A stretch of DNA of 64,000 bases, from positions 434,001 to 498,000 of the forward strand of contig NZ_RKLO01000003.1 of assembly GCF_004011825.1 (NCBI RefSeq), given 5' to 3'. Shown in pieces: positions 1 through 7,881 of the stretch. The translations under genes and the position numbers were made by a program. The stretch's first letter is position 1. Each line of letters opens with the position of its first letter. A model generated the notes under the pieces. It was not told where the DNA came from. It saw only the letters and a list, made by a program, of their open reading frames with translations, and ran no database searches. Origin of the DNA: Rhodococcus xishaensis (GTDB lineage Bacteria; Actinomycetota; Actinomycetes; Mycobacteriales; Mycobacteriaceae).

Positions 1-1124
1 CCCTGGTCGCCGTAGATGTACCAGGGGGTGGTCACCGCCTCGAAGTCGATCTCGTTTCGGCGCCGCCGCGCCTTCTCGAGTGACCGGTCCACTACGTCGC
101 TGAGATCGACGAGCTCGAAGACTGTCTCCGGCGCGTCCTCGCGGGCGAGATCAACGAGATCACCAACGAGCGTGGACAACTCCTCGATCTGAGCGATGAC
201 ATCGGAACGGAGATCTACCATGTCCTGGTCCGGAATGGTCGGCGCCCCAGGACGACTCGAAGCGATCAGCAGTTCCATGTTGGTACGCAGCGACGTGAGC
301 GGGGTTCGTAACTCGTGCCCGGCATCGGCTACCAACCGACCCTGCCGTGCCCGAGACTCCGCGAGCGCTCGGAGCATCGTATTGAAACTTGTTGTCAGAC
401 GGGCTAGTTCGTCGTTGCCGGTGACGGGTATGGGCGTGAGGTCGTCGGTACGAGCCACGCGTTCCGTAGCCGCGGTCAGTCGTGCGATCGGTCTCAAACC
501 GGTACGTCCTACCGTGGTTCCGGCAGCCGCCGCCAGTACGACGCCGCATCCGCCGACGACGAACAGCACCCACGCGAGACGGTCGAGGACGTCCTTGGTG
601 GGCTGGAGTCGCTGCGCGATCACCAGTGTGCTGCCGTCTCGGGTTCGCTCGGCCAAGACCCGGTTCCCCCCGACGGTCCGCAACGACAGGTCGCGTTGGC
701 CACCGGCGACCGCGAGCTCAGGTGGACCGATCGGGACGACGGAACCCGGCGGGACGTACTTGTTCAGATCCGAGAAGATAAGCGCAACACTGATATCGCT
801 CGTGTAGAGCGTCGCACCCGCGATGTACCGTGGGTCGAAGGTGATGAGGTCGTTGTCGACGATCGCCGCGGCCCTCGACTGCAGCTGTTTGTCGACGTCG
901 GCGTAGAGCGCACGCGATACGACCGCATAAGCGGCGACGGCCATTACTGCGACGGCGATGGCCACAACCGTCGCCGCGAGGAGCGTAACCCTCCACCGCA
1001 GCGACACCGATCGCGTCAACGGCATCGGCGGGCGCATCTCCTGCCGGTTCGGCGGCATCGGGCCGATCGGCTTGCCCCGCCCTTTCGGACGGCCGGCACC
1101 CGCGCTGCCGAATGGGGCGGTCAT
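1..1124 (-). CDS. mprB: MprB-type sensor histidine kinase (C-terminal part outside window)
   Basis: Membrane sensor kinase that phosphorylates MprA in response to envelope stress. Reading leftwards from the ATG at 1124, the protein has a basic cytoplasmic start, a first membrane segment at about residues 44-66 and an extracytoplasmic segment opening with LYADVDKQLQSRA, very like mycobacterial MprB. The dimerisation/phosphoacceptor motif HELRTPLTSLR carries the phospho-accepting His at about residue 270. The reading frame is open to base 1, so most of the ATPase domain lies outside. The start codon overlaps the mprA stop (TGATG), which implies translational coupling. Identity is confident from the partner gene and the N-terminal sequence; the signal sensed here is inferred from the family. 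Confidence 0.9.
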   Translation of the reverse strand, partial: MTAPFGSAGAGRPKGRGKPIGPMPPNRQEMRPPMPLTRSVSLRWRVTLLAATVVAIAVAVMAVAAYAVVSRALYADVDKQLQSRAAAIVDNDLITFDPRYIAGATLYTSDISVALIFSDLNKYVPPGSVVPIGPPELAVAGGQRDLSLRTVGGNRVLAERTRDGSTLVIAQRLQPTKDVLDRLAWVLFVVGGCGVVLAAAAGTTVGRTGLRPIARLTAATERVARTDDLTPIPVTGNDELARLTTSFNTMLRALAESRARQGRLVADAGHELRTPLTSLRTNMELLIASSRPGAPTIPDQDMVDLRSDVIAQIEELSTLVGDLVDLAREDAPETVFELVDLSDVVDRSLEKARRRRNEIDFEAVTTPWYIYGDQ

Positions 1125-1810
1125 CACGGCGGTGTCTCCCGCAGGACGTAGCCGACTCCGCGCACCGTGTGGATCAACCGGGACTCACCATCGGACTCGG
1201 TCTTGCGCCGGAGGTACCCGACGTACACCTCGAGCGCGTTGCCCGACGTCGGGAAGTCGTAGCCCCACACCTCTTCGAGGATCCGGCTGCGCGAGAGCAC
1301 TCGGCGCGGGTTTGCCATCAACATCTCCAGGAGCGCGAACTCGGTGCGGGTGAGGCTGATCGACCGGCCGTCACGAGTCACCTCGCGCGTTACGGGGTCG
1401 AGGGTCAGGTCCTCGAATCGCATCGTCTCCGAGTCATCTCCCACGGTGGGGGCCGCGCGCCGAAGCAGCGCCCGCAACCGGGCCAACAGTTCTTCGAGGG
1501 CGAACGGCTTGGGCAGGTAGTCGTCGGCACCTGCGTCGAGGCCGGCCACCCGTTCGGAGACGGAATCACGGGCCGTGAGAACGAGGATTGGCAAGTCATC
1601 GCCCGTGCTCCGGAGCCGTCGGCACACCTCGAGCCCATCGAGGCGAGGCATCATGACGTCGAGCACGAGAGCGTCGGGGCGTGACCCGGCGACCTTTTCC
1701 AGCGCTTCGACACCGTCGACGGCGAGATCGATCGTGTAGCCGTTGAAGCTCAAGGACCGCCGCAGCGACTCTCGGACCGCCCGGTCGTCGTCGACCACTA
1801 AAACGCGCAT
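1124..1810 (-). CDS. mprA: MprA response regulator (OmpR/PhoB family)
   Basis: DNA-binding regulator of envelope-stress and persistence genes, activated by MprB. The receiver domain shows the acidic triad in VDDDRAVRE, the phospho-acceptor Asp in [10 protein letters not shown] and the Lys in DYLPKPF; the C-terminal winged helix ends [12 protein letters not shown]. Length is 228 residues, normal for the family, and it is close to M. tuberculosis MprA through most of the chain. I chose the ATG at 1810 (MRVLVVDDD) rather than an in-frame codon at 1855, because the receiver domain begins there and the candidate MprA box lies between the two. It forms an operon with mprB. Confidence 0.95.
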   Translation of the reverse strand: MRVLVVDDDRAVRESLRRSLSFNGYTIDLAVDGVEALEKVAGSRPDALVLDVMMPRLDGLEVCRRLRSTGDDLPILVLTARDSVSERVAGLDAGADDYLPKPFALEELLARLRALLRRAAPTVGDDSETMRFEDLTLDPVTREVTRDGRSISLTRTEFALLEMLMANPRRVLSRSRILEEVWGYDFPTSGNALEVYVGYLRRKTESDGESRLIHTVRGVGYVLRETPP

Positions 1811-1831
1811 ACCGACATTTTGGCCTGAACT

Positions 1832-1849
1832 GCTGAGATCCCGCTGAGA
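1832..1849 (-). promoter_or_regulatory. Candidate MprA box (direct repeat)
   Basis: On the minus strand the heptamer TCTCAGC occurs twice with starts 11 bases apart, one helical turn, ending 22 bases before the mprA start codon. Tandem direct repeats of this spacing are typical for dimers of OmpR-family regulators, and mycobacterial MprA binds two loosely conserved direct repeats near its own gene. Autoregulation is therefore likely but inferred. The surrounding 1811-2010 holds no gene I can support. Confidence 0.5.
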
Positions 1850-2010
1850 GGTCACGGTGAAGCAGACGGCGTGTCGGCTCGGTCGACGCTATCCGGGGAC
1901 CCGGCAGGCTCCAGTTCCTCCGCGTCGAAGCGTCCGCTGACCCCGACCGGGGCTCCCGCCACGGCGAGCGCCACAGTGCCTCCAGCACAGCACGGACCCG
2001 CCGCCCCCGA

Positions 2011-2184
2011 TCACAGGCGCGTCGGATCGATCACGCCGAGCCGGATGCCGCGCACCAGTCGGCGGGGGACGCGAAACGCCTGGCCACCGACGGTAACGGT
2101 CACTAGGTCCGGCACGGACGCCTTCCACTGCGCGCGGCGGCTGCGAGTGTTGGCGCGAGACATGCGCCGCTTGGGTACCGCCAT
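2011..2184 (-). CDS. rpmF: Ribosomal protein bL32, zinc-independent form
   Basis: 57-residue large-subunit protein starting [19 protein letters not shown], the family signature. The sequence contains no cysteine, so the four-Cys zinc ribbon of the usual bL32 is absent; this is a C-minus paralogue used when zinc is scarce. It starts 3 bases after the bL31 stop and should be the last gene of the transcript mrf-rpmE-rpmF. Control by Zur is inferred from the box upstream of mrf. It is shorter than the length cut-offs often used in gene finding and easily missed. Confidence 0.92.
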   Translation of the reverse strand: MAVPKRRMSRANTRSRRAQWKASVPDLVTVTVGGQAFRVPRRLVRGIRLGVIDPTRL

Positions 2185-2187
2185 TGC

Positions 2188-2457
2188 TCAGACCTCCCGA
2201 GTCCCGCGACGCACCCGCCGCCCGTAGCGGCGCTCGAACTTCTCGACGCGACCCGCGGTGTCGACGAGGCGGTCCGTTCCGGTCCAGAACGGGTGGGATG
2301 CGCTGGTGACGTCGACGACGACGAGCGGGTAGGTGTGCCCATCCTCCCATTCCACGGTTTGCTCGGTCCGGGCCGTGGACCTGGTGAGGAAGGCTGTTCC
2401 GGTGGTGGCGTCCCGGAACACGACGGGGCGGTAGTCGGGGTGAATGCCGGGTTTCAC
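2188..2457 (-). CDS. rpmE: Ribosomal protein bL31 type B, zinc-independent
   Basis: 89-residue type B bL31 with the characteristic start [15 protein letters not shown] and the SHPFWTG motif. No CxxC zinc site is present, so it can replace the zinc-binding bL31 in ribosomes under zinc limitation. The GTG start at 2457 overlaps the TGA of the upstream mrf gene (GTGA, four bases), pointing to translational coupling; the longer upstream reading would run through mrf in another frame. The basic C-terminus RYGRRVRRG is normal for the actinobacterial type B protein. Confidence 0.93.
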   Translation of the reverse strand: MKPGIHPDYRPVVFRDATTGTAFLTRSTARTEQTVEWEDGHTYPLVVVDVTSASHPFWTGTDRLVDTAGRVEKFERRYGRRVRRGTREV

Positions 2458-3725
2458 GATGCGATTTCTCCGTTCTTCTCGACTTCTCTGGTCATCTCGG
2501 CTTCTTTGTTCTTCTCTAGGGGGCCGGGCGGGATGTCGGCGCACGGATCGGTATGGAAGTCGCCGAACGGGTCGTCCCATGTGGACCACGACAGCTCGTC
2601 GACGAGTTCGCGCTCGGTGAGCAATGCCCAGCTGAGCGCCGCGCTGATCGCCTCAGGTTCAGCGTCGTGGACCAGAATCACCAGCGAGGTGTCCCGGTCG
2701 CCGAAGCGCTCGTCCCAGCCCACGGCGGCGAGCGCCCGCCGTTCTGGATCCACGTCGAGCAGTTCGTCGTCCGTCATGTCGGCGAGCCAACGGTCGGCGG
2801 CGGCCACCCGCAGTCCTTCACCGGCGGATTCGAGCCATAGCGCGATGTCGGGCCGGGTGGCGAGCCAGAACCTGCCGCGCGCGGCCACGACGCCGTCGAG
2901 CAGGACGTCGATAGCCTCGTGCAACCGTCCCGGGTGGAACGGTCGCCGCGCAGCGAACTCGACCAGTGCGACTCCATGGTCGGCGTCCAGGGGTGGGTGG
3001 CCTCGCAGCAGCGGCGAGTGGGCTCCGTCGACGCGACCGCGCCGGGCATCGACCCCGACACGCGACAGCAGGTCAGGACCGTCCGGCACGGCAGAGGTCG
3101 GGGCGCCGGGAGCGAGCCTCGTGAGCACCGCAGACACCTTGTGCGCGAGCCAGGGATCCGCGGTGTGGCTGTCGACGACGAGCGCGTCGGCGAACGCCAC
3201 CTGCCCGACGGCGACCTGTGCGACGGTCCGGTCGTCATCGAGGTCCTCGTCACCGGTCACCTCCTCCCACCACGGCTCGACATCGAGGCAGGTCACGACT
3301 GCCTCGATGCGGACGTCCCGGCCGGCGGGACCGTCGATCTGCCCGACCACATCGACCACCGGCACATGTTCGACCGCCCAGCACACCGCTTCCGGCTCGA
3401 GCGCGGAGTCGAGTTGGAGAACGATCCGGTCGACGGAACTGCGCGAGTGCAGCCTCCGCAGCAGCGGCAGCAGGTCGTGACGAAGCGTGCACGACACGCA
3501 ACCGTGGGCCAGTTCGAGCACCTCGGTGGTCGTCTCCTGCGCATCCACCGACCCCGTCGTGAGGGTCCGGCGCACGATGCCCTGACCTAGATCTCCTAGG
3601 TCGTGACGCACCACCAAGGTGGATGCCTCCCGGTCGCCGAGGAAGGACCGCGCCGTCGCCTCTACCGGTCCACTCCGCCCGCTCACCACGATCAGCGGAG
3701 TGCGGCTCTTCGGATCAGCAGCCAC
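2454..3725 (-). CDS. mrf: CobW-family protein, probable ribosome hibernation factor Mrf
   Basis: Resembles M. tuberculosis Rv0106 and the mycobacterial factor Mrf, which recruits the hibernation factor Mpy to zinc-free (C-minus) ribosomes. Seen here: a COG0523 N-terminal fold, the motif AHGCVSCT with a CxxC at about residues 76-79, and a CobW C-terminal domain with [14 protein letters not shown]. The P-loop position reads [15 protein letters not shown], lacking the GKT lysine of canonical CobW GTPases, so GTP hydrolysis is doubtful. I chose the GTG at 3725, preceded by GAAAGG at nine bases; the upstream ATG at 3755 lies inside the Zur box. First gene of the minus-strand arm. Confidence 0.85.
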   Translation of the reverse strand: MAADPKSRTPLIVVSGRSGPVEATARSFLGDREASTLVVRHDLGDLGQGIVRRTLTTGSVDAQETTTEVLELAHGCVSCTLRHDLLPLLRRLHSRSSVDRIVLQLDSALEPEAVCWAVEHVPVVDVVGQIDGPAGRDVRIEAVVTCLDVEPWWEEVTGDEDLDDDRTVAQVAVGQVAFADALVVDSHTADPWLAHKVSAVLTRLAPGAPTSAVPDGPDLLSRVGVDARRGRVDGAHSPLLRGHPPLDADHGVALVEFAARRPFHPGRLHEAIDVLLDGVVAARGRFWLATRPDIALWLESAGEGLRVAAADRWLADMTDDELLDVDPERRALAAVGWDERFGDRDTSLVILVHDAEPEAISAALSWALLTERELVDELSWSTWDDPFGDFHTDPCADIPPGPLEKNKEAEMTREVEKNGEIAS

Positions 3726-3736
3726 AAGCGAGCACC

Positions 3737-3757
3737 TTTCGAAAACGATTGTCATTA
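3737..3757 (-). promoter_or_regulatory. Zur-type operator upstream of mrf-rpmE-rpmF
   Basis: AT-rich imperfect palindrome (core GAAAACGATTGTC) in otherwise GC-rich DNA, resembling the actinobacterial Zur/Fur-family motif TGAnAATnATTnTCA. It ends 12 bases before the chosen mrf start. With zinc bound, Zur would repress this arm. The call rests on sequence resemblance plus the gene content downstream. Confidence 0.7.
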
Positions 3758-3791
3758 CCGACTGAAGACACTACACTCGACCGTCGGCTAA

Positions 3792-3808
3792 CGACAATGA
3801 TTTTCATC
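3792..3808 (+). promoter_or_regulatory. Zur-type operator upstream of rpmB-rpmG-rpsN-rpsR
   Basis: CGACAATGATTTTCATC matches the Zur-type inverted repeat better than the first box and lies 49 bases before the bL28 start. The two boxes, centred about 53 bases apart, flank a short promoter region, so each divergent arm has its own operator. Confidence 0.75.
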
Positions 3809-3856
3809 AACTCGGTTTTTCATCAACTCGGCCGCCCAGGCCGGAAAGGAGCACCC

Positions 3857-4093
3857 GTGTCCGCTCGCTGCCAGGTGACCGGCAGGCGACCCGGCTTCGG
3901 CCGATCCGTCTCGCACTCCCACCGCCGGACCTCCCGGCGCTGGAACCCGAACCTCCAAACCAAGACGTACTTCCTGCCGGGAGAGGGCCGCCGGATCACC
4001 CTGCGCCTGACCCCGAAGGGGATACGGACCATCGACCGCGACGGCATCGAGGCCGTCGTTGCCCGCATGCGGGCCTCCGGAGAGAAGATCTGA
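3857..4093 (+). CDS. rpmB: Ribosomal protein bL28, alternative zinc-independent form
   Basis: 78-residue bL28 with the family motif [11 protein letters not shown] followed by [14 protein letters not shown]. Only one cysteine is present, so the zinc-binding cysteine pairs of the C-plus form are missing. Starts at a GTG six bases after a strong ribosome-binding site (GGAAAGGAG). First of four tightly packed genes (gaps 4, 4 and 10 bases) that replace zinc-containing ribosomal proteins, freeing zinc when it is scarce. The arrangement bL28-bL33-uS14-bS18 is the standard C-minus operon of mycobacteria and relatives. Confidence 0.95.
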   Translation: MSARCQVTGRRPGFGRSVSHSHRRTSRRWNPNLQTKTYFLPGEGRRITLRLTPKGIRTIDRDGIEAVVARMRASGEKI

Positions 4094-4097
4094 AGAC

Positions 4098-4262
4098 ATG
4101 GCACGCAACGAAATTCGCCCCCTGGTCAAGCTCGTCTCGACAGCGGGAACCGGCTACCGGTACTACACGCGGAAGAACCGGCGCAACGATCCCGACCGCC
4201 TGGTGCTCCGCCGTTACGACCCGGTGCTGCGTCGGCACGTCGACTTCCGAGAGGAGCGTTGA
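4098..4262 (+). CDS. rpmG: Ribosomal protein bL33, alternative zinc-independent form
   Basis: 54-residue protein [19 protein letters not shown] followed by [14 protein letters not shown], a clear bL33. It has no cysteines and so lacks the zinc knuckle of the C-plus paralogue. The ATG at 4098 is five bases after the bL28 stop codon begins and was preferred over an upstream in-frame ATG that would overlap bL28. Second gene of the Zur-controlled plus-strand arm. Confidence 0.95.
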   Translation: MARNEIRPLVKLVSTAGTGYRYYTRKNRRNDPDRLVLRRYDPVLRRHVDFREER

Positions 4263-4266
4263 ACAC

Positions 4267-4572
4267 ATGGCCAAGAAGTCGAAGATCGCCAAGAACGAAC
4301 AGCGCAAGCGAATCGTCGCCAGGTACGCCCCGCTGCGGGCAGAGTTGAAGGAGACGATCCGGCGACCATCCAGCACACCCGAGGAGCGAGCAGCAGCGCA
4401 GTCCCGGTTGGCGCGGCTGCCTCGGGACGCGAGTCCGGTACGATTGCGCAATCGAGACGCCGCGGATGGACGTCCGCGCGGCTACCTGCGAAAGTTCGGC
4501 CTCTCCCGTGTGCGGGTCCGCGAGATGGCTCACCGCGGGGAGCTGCCAGGCGTACACAAGTCGAGCTGGTGA
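4267..4572 (+). CDS. rpsN: Ribosomal protein uS14, alternative long zinc-independent form
   Basis: 101-residue uS14 of the long, cysteine-free class (the short zinc-binding class is about 61 residues with CxxC pairs). Starts [20 protein letters not shown] and contains the conserved C-terminal block [21 protein letters not shown] that contacts 16S rRNA. Third gene of the C-minus operon; follows bL33 by four bases. Length and absence of cysteines classify it; there is little doubt. Confidence 0.95.
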   Translation: MAKKSKIAKNEQRKRIVARYAPLRAELKETIRRPSSTPEERAAAQSRLARLPRDASPVRLRNRDAADGRPRGYLRKFGLSRVRVREMAHRGELPGVHKSSW

Positions 4573-4582
4573 AGGAAGAACA

Positions 4583-4837
4583 ATGGCAGTCAAGAGGGCA
4601 CCGTCGAAGAAGGCGCGCAGCGAGCAGGGCCGCCGCCCCAAGAAGAACCCGCTGATCGCGGCCGGCATCGATACCGTCGACTACAAGGACATCAACCTCC
4701 TGCGCACGTTCATCTCGGACCGCGGCAAGATCCGCAGCCGCCGCGTCACGGGCTTGACCCCCCAGCAACAGCGTCAGGTCGCCACCGCGGTGAAGAACGC
4801 CCGCGAGATGGCGTTGCTGCCGTTCACCAGCAGATAA
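4583..4837 (+). CDS. rpsR: Ribosomal protein bS18, alternative zinc-independent form
   Basis: 84-residue bS18 with the core [20 protein letters not shown] and the conserved ending AREMALLPF. No cysteines, so it is the C-minus paralogue. The ATG at 4583 follows GGAAGAA with normal spacing; longer in-frame starts lie inside uS14. Last gene of the plus-strand arm. The following 4838-4960 carries a -10-like TAGACT at 4916 that could serve the transporter downstream. Confidence 0.95.
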   Translation: MAVKRAPSKKARSEQGRRPKKNPLIAAGIDTVDYKDINLLRTFISDRGKIRSRRVTGLTPQQQRQVATAVKNAREMALLPFTSR

Positions 4838-4960
4838 GCCACGACACCACGGAGACCCCGGCCGGCTGACGGTCGGCGCAGCGGCGTGCATCGATCCAGG
4901 CCTCGGGGCCCGGTCTAGACTCTCGCCGAGTTCTCGTTCGGTTTTGGAGGTGCCCGCCGC

Positions 4961-5887
4961 GTGTCGGGTGTGGTCGCCGGCTTCACGGTCATCTTCGTCG
5001 TCATCGCGGTCGGGTTCTTCCTCGGCCGCAGCGGCACCCTCGGAGACCACGGACAGTTCGTCCTGAGCCGGCTGGTGTTCTTCGTCGCGACCCCGGCGCT
5101 GCTGTTCGACACGCTCGTGAATGCCGACCTGTCGGTCGTCTTCTCCACCACCCTCGCGGTCGCGTCCGCCACCGCGTTCGCGGTCGCCGGAATCTATCTG
5201 CTGGTCGCGCGCCTGTGGCTGCGTCGGCCACTACCGGAACTCACGATCGGCGCGCTCGCGTCGTCGTATGTGAACTCGGCGAACCTCGGCATCCCGATCG
5301 CCGTCTTCGTCCTCGGTGATGCGTCGTTCGTCGCGCCGCTGCTTCTGTTCCAGATCCTGATCTTCTCGCCGATCGCATTGACGGTGCTCGACATCAGCAC
5401 GATGCGCCAGACCACGTCCCGGATCGAGACGATCACCGCGCCGCTCAAGAACCCGATCGTGCTGGCGGGCGCGGCCGGGCTCGCCGTTGCGGTGTCGGGT
5501 TGGACCCCGCCGGAGGCGTTGATGCAGCCGTTCAGCCTGATCGGCGGCGCCTCGGTGCCCGGCGCTCTTCTGGCCTTCGGGTTGTCCCTGTACGGAGTAC
5601 GGGTGCTCGAGAAAGGGGCGAGTCCCCGCCGAGACGTCGCTCTCGCTTCGGTACTCAAGATCTGCGTCCAACCGGTTCTCGGGTACCTGATGGCCCGCTA
5701 TCTGTTCGGGCTCGACGGCCACCAACTGTTCGCCATCGTCGTCGTCTCGACGCTACCCACCGCGCAGAACGTCTTCGTCTTCGCCAGCCGCTACCAGCGC
5801 GGGATGGTGCTCGCCCGCGACGCCGCCTTCGTCACGACCTTGGCGTCGATACCCGCGATCGCTCTCGTCGCGCTGCTGCTGACCTGA
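4961..5887 (+). CDS. AEC-family (auxin efflux carrier-like) permease
   Basis: 308-residue polytopic membrane protein of the AEC family, secondary transporters for small organic anions such as malate or auxin-like compounds. Hydrophobic helices run almost end to end (first at about 4-22, last at 285-307), with the family features SSYVNSANLGIPIA at about 100-113 and a C-terminal half repeating the N-terminal topology. The GTG start at 4961 gives MSGVVAGFTVIF, and GGAGG lies eleven bases upstream; a GTG twelve bases earlier is possible. It stands alone between the ribosomal operon and the convergent VWA gene; the substrate cannot be told. Confidence 0.85.
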   Translation: MSGVVAGFTVIFVVIAVGFFLGRSGTLGDHGQFVLSRLVFFVATPALLFDTLVNADLSVVFSTTLAVASATAFAVAGIYLLVARLWLRRPLPELTIGALASSYVNSANLGIPIAVFVLGDASFVAPLLLFQILIFSPIALTVLDISTMRQTTSRIETITAPLKNPIVLAGAAGLAVAVSGWTPPEALMQPFSLIGGASVPGALLAFGLSLYGVRVLEKGASPRRDVALASVLKICVQPVLGYLMARYLFGLDGHQLFAIVVVSTLPTAQNVFVFASRYQRGMVLARDAAFVTTLASIPAIALVALLLT

Positions 5888-5913
5888 GTCGAATTCGAGC
5901 AGGCAGAGCCCGA

Positions 5914-7860
5914 TCACCGCCCAGGACGACGCAGCCGCATGTAGTCGCTGACGAGCGCGGCCCCCAGTCCGTCCAGGTCGGGCGCGACGACCCGGCCCCC
6001 GACCCGTTGCGCCATTCGGTCGACCACACGCGCCAGGCCGGGATCGTCACCGAGCCGGAAGATCGTCACCTGTGCACCCAGTCGAGCGAGGGTGTCGAGC
6101 TCACGCACCGTCAAGCCCAGGGTCCGGACGCTGGGCGGGTAGTCGAAGAACGCCTCCCCGCCTGGCTCGAGGTGTGCGGTCGGTTCGCCGTCGGTGACGA
6201 TGAGCACAACCGGCTGTGCATTCGGGTGACGGCGCAGGTGCCGGGCCGCCAGCAGCAGTGCATGGTGCAGGTTGGTGCCTTGGTCCCATGCCCCGTCGAG
6301 GCCCGCGAGTTCCGCCGCTGACAGCGTCTCGGCATAGCGACCGAACCCGATGAGCTGCAACGCATCTCTTCGGAACCTCGTGGTCACCAGGTGGTTCAGC
6401 GCGAGCGCGGTGCGTTTCATCGGTACCCAACGTCCGTCCATCACCATCGAGAACGACGTGTCCACCAGCAGAGCCACCGCGGCCTGCGCCCGCTGCTCGG
6501 TCTCCGCGGTCTCGACGTCGGCCACCGTCATCCGCACCGGTATCCGCCCCGGCTCGCGCAAGATCGCGTTGGTCAGCGTCCGCGTGACGTCCCACGACTC
6601 GGTGTCGCCGAACTCCCAGGGCCGTGACGCCCCCGTCGGCTCCCCCATTGCGCCGGCGCGGCGGGTCTCGCGTTGGCCGTCGCGGTTCGACAGGCGTCCG
6701 GCCACGTCTCGCAGAGCCGTCTGCCCGAGTTGCCGCATCGCTTTGGGCGAGAGCCGCCACTGCCCGTCCGAGCCACGGTCGAAGAATCCCTGCTGCTGCA
6801 GGGCCCGCTCGAGGTCGGCGAGCGTGCGAGCATCGACGACCGCCTCGTCTCCGAGGTGCCGGGCCAGTGCTTCCGTGTCGATATCGTCGAGTTGTGCACC
6901 CGGATACTGTTGCGACAGTTGCTCGGACAGTCGTTCGAGGTCGGCGACGTCCTCAACGGCCGACGTCCCGTCCCCCAGGCCGAGGCTCTCGTCACCCCGG
7001 AACTGTGCCGAACCGTTCCAGTCCTCGGCCGGACGTGCAGCCTGGAGGTGTGCATCCAGCCGGTTCAGTTGGTCCATGAGCGAAGGATCGCCGAAAGCAT
7101 ACTGTGCCAATGCATCCAGCTCCGCACGCTGGTTGGGTGTGAGCGAGTTCCGCAACCGCTGGGCGGCGGCTGCTCGACGTGACAGCGAGTCCAGCAGTTC
7201 CTCGGTGTTGCGCGGGTTCTCCGGGAAGTACTCACCGTGTTTGCGCATGAAGTCGTCGAACTGTTGGGCGGTGTCCTCACCACGAGCATGGCTGTCCAGC
7301 AAGGAGTTCAGATCCTCGAGCATCTCCCGTATCCGCTCGCGGTCGGCATCGGTCGCCCCCTCGAGCTGTCGCTTCATCCCAGCGAACCGCTGATCGAGCA
7401 GCTCCCGTCCCAGCAGATCGCGGATCTTGTCGTAGTCCTCCCTGGCCGTGCTGCTGCGCCAGTCGTAGTCGGCGAGGTCCGCGACCGCCTGCGCGGTCGA
7501 CGGTGGCAATTCCTCGATCCTCATCTCCGCGAACCGGGCGTCGTCGTCGAGGGCACGGGCCAGGGTCTTGCGTTCCTCGAGGACGGCGCGGTCGAGCAAC
7601 TTGCGAACCTCGTCGAGTGTTCCGTCGAGGTTGTTGCGTGACAGTAATTCTCGCCGTCGTTGGTTGGCCCGCGCCGCGAGGTCGTCGAGTCCGCGCCGAC
7701 CGTCGAACCCGCGTCGCAGCAACTCCCGCAGTGCCTGCCGCGGCGAGGCGCCCTCGAGGACATCGTCGCCGATCGCGGCCAACGCCTCCCGCAGGTCCAC
7801 CGGAGGCGCCAGCGGATCGCCGCCCTCGTACGGTCCGTAGCGTGCGCCGCGGGACATCAT
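5914..7860 (-). CDS. VWA-domain protein paired with MoxR-like ATPase
   Basis: 648-residue cytoplasmic protein with a long charged helical N-terminal region (1-430) and a C-terminal von Willebrand A domain. The metal-ion-dependent adhesion site is visible as DTSFSM at about residues 467-472, with a later threonine/aspartate segment VTDGEPTAHL. Counterpart of M. tuberculosis Rv0959, a magnesium-chelatase-D-like subunit acting with a MoxR AAA+ ATPase to remodel or insert metal into an unidentified client. The AAA+ gene lies 21 bases upstream on the same strand, so the two form an operon. No signal peptide or membrane helix. Confidence 0.85.
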   Translation of the reverse strand: MMSRGARYGPYEGGDPLAPPVDLREALAAIGDDVLEGASPRQALRELLRRGFDGRRGLDDLAARANQRRRELLSRNNLDGTLDEVRKLLDRAVLEERKTLARALDDDARFAEMRIEELPPSTAQAVADLADYDWRSSTAREDYDKIRDLLGRELLDQRFAGMKRQLEGATDADRERIREMLEDLNSLLDSHARGEDTAQQFDDFMRKHGEYFPENPRNTEELLDSLSRRAAAAQRLRNSLTPNQRAELDALAQYAFGDPSLMDQLNRLDAHLQAARPAEDWNGSAQFRGDESLGLGDGTSAVEDVADLERLSEQLSQQYPGAQLDDIDTEALARHLGDEAVVDARTLADLERALQQQGFFDRGSDGQWRLSPKAMRQLGQTALRDVAGRLSNRDGQRETRRAGAMGEPTGASRPWEFGDTESWDVTRTLTNAILREPGRIPVRMTVADVETAETEQRAQAAVALLVDTSFSMVMDGRWVPMKRTALALNHLVTTRFRRDALQLIGFGRYAETLSAAELAGLDGAWDQGTNLHHALLLAARHLRRHPNAQPVVLIVTDGEPTAHLEPGGEAFFDYPPSVRTLGLTVRELDTLARLGAQVTIFRLGDDPGLARVVDRMAQRVGGRVVAPDLDGLGAALVSDYMRLRRPGR

Positions 7861-7881
7861 GCCTCCCTGTACGAATGCCGA

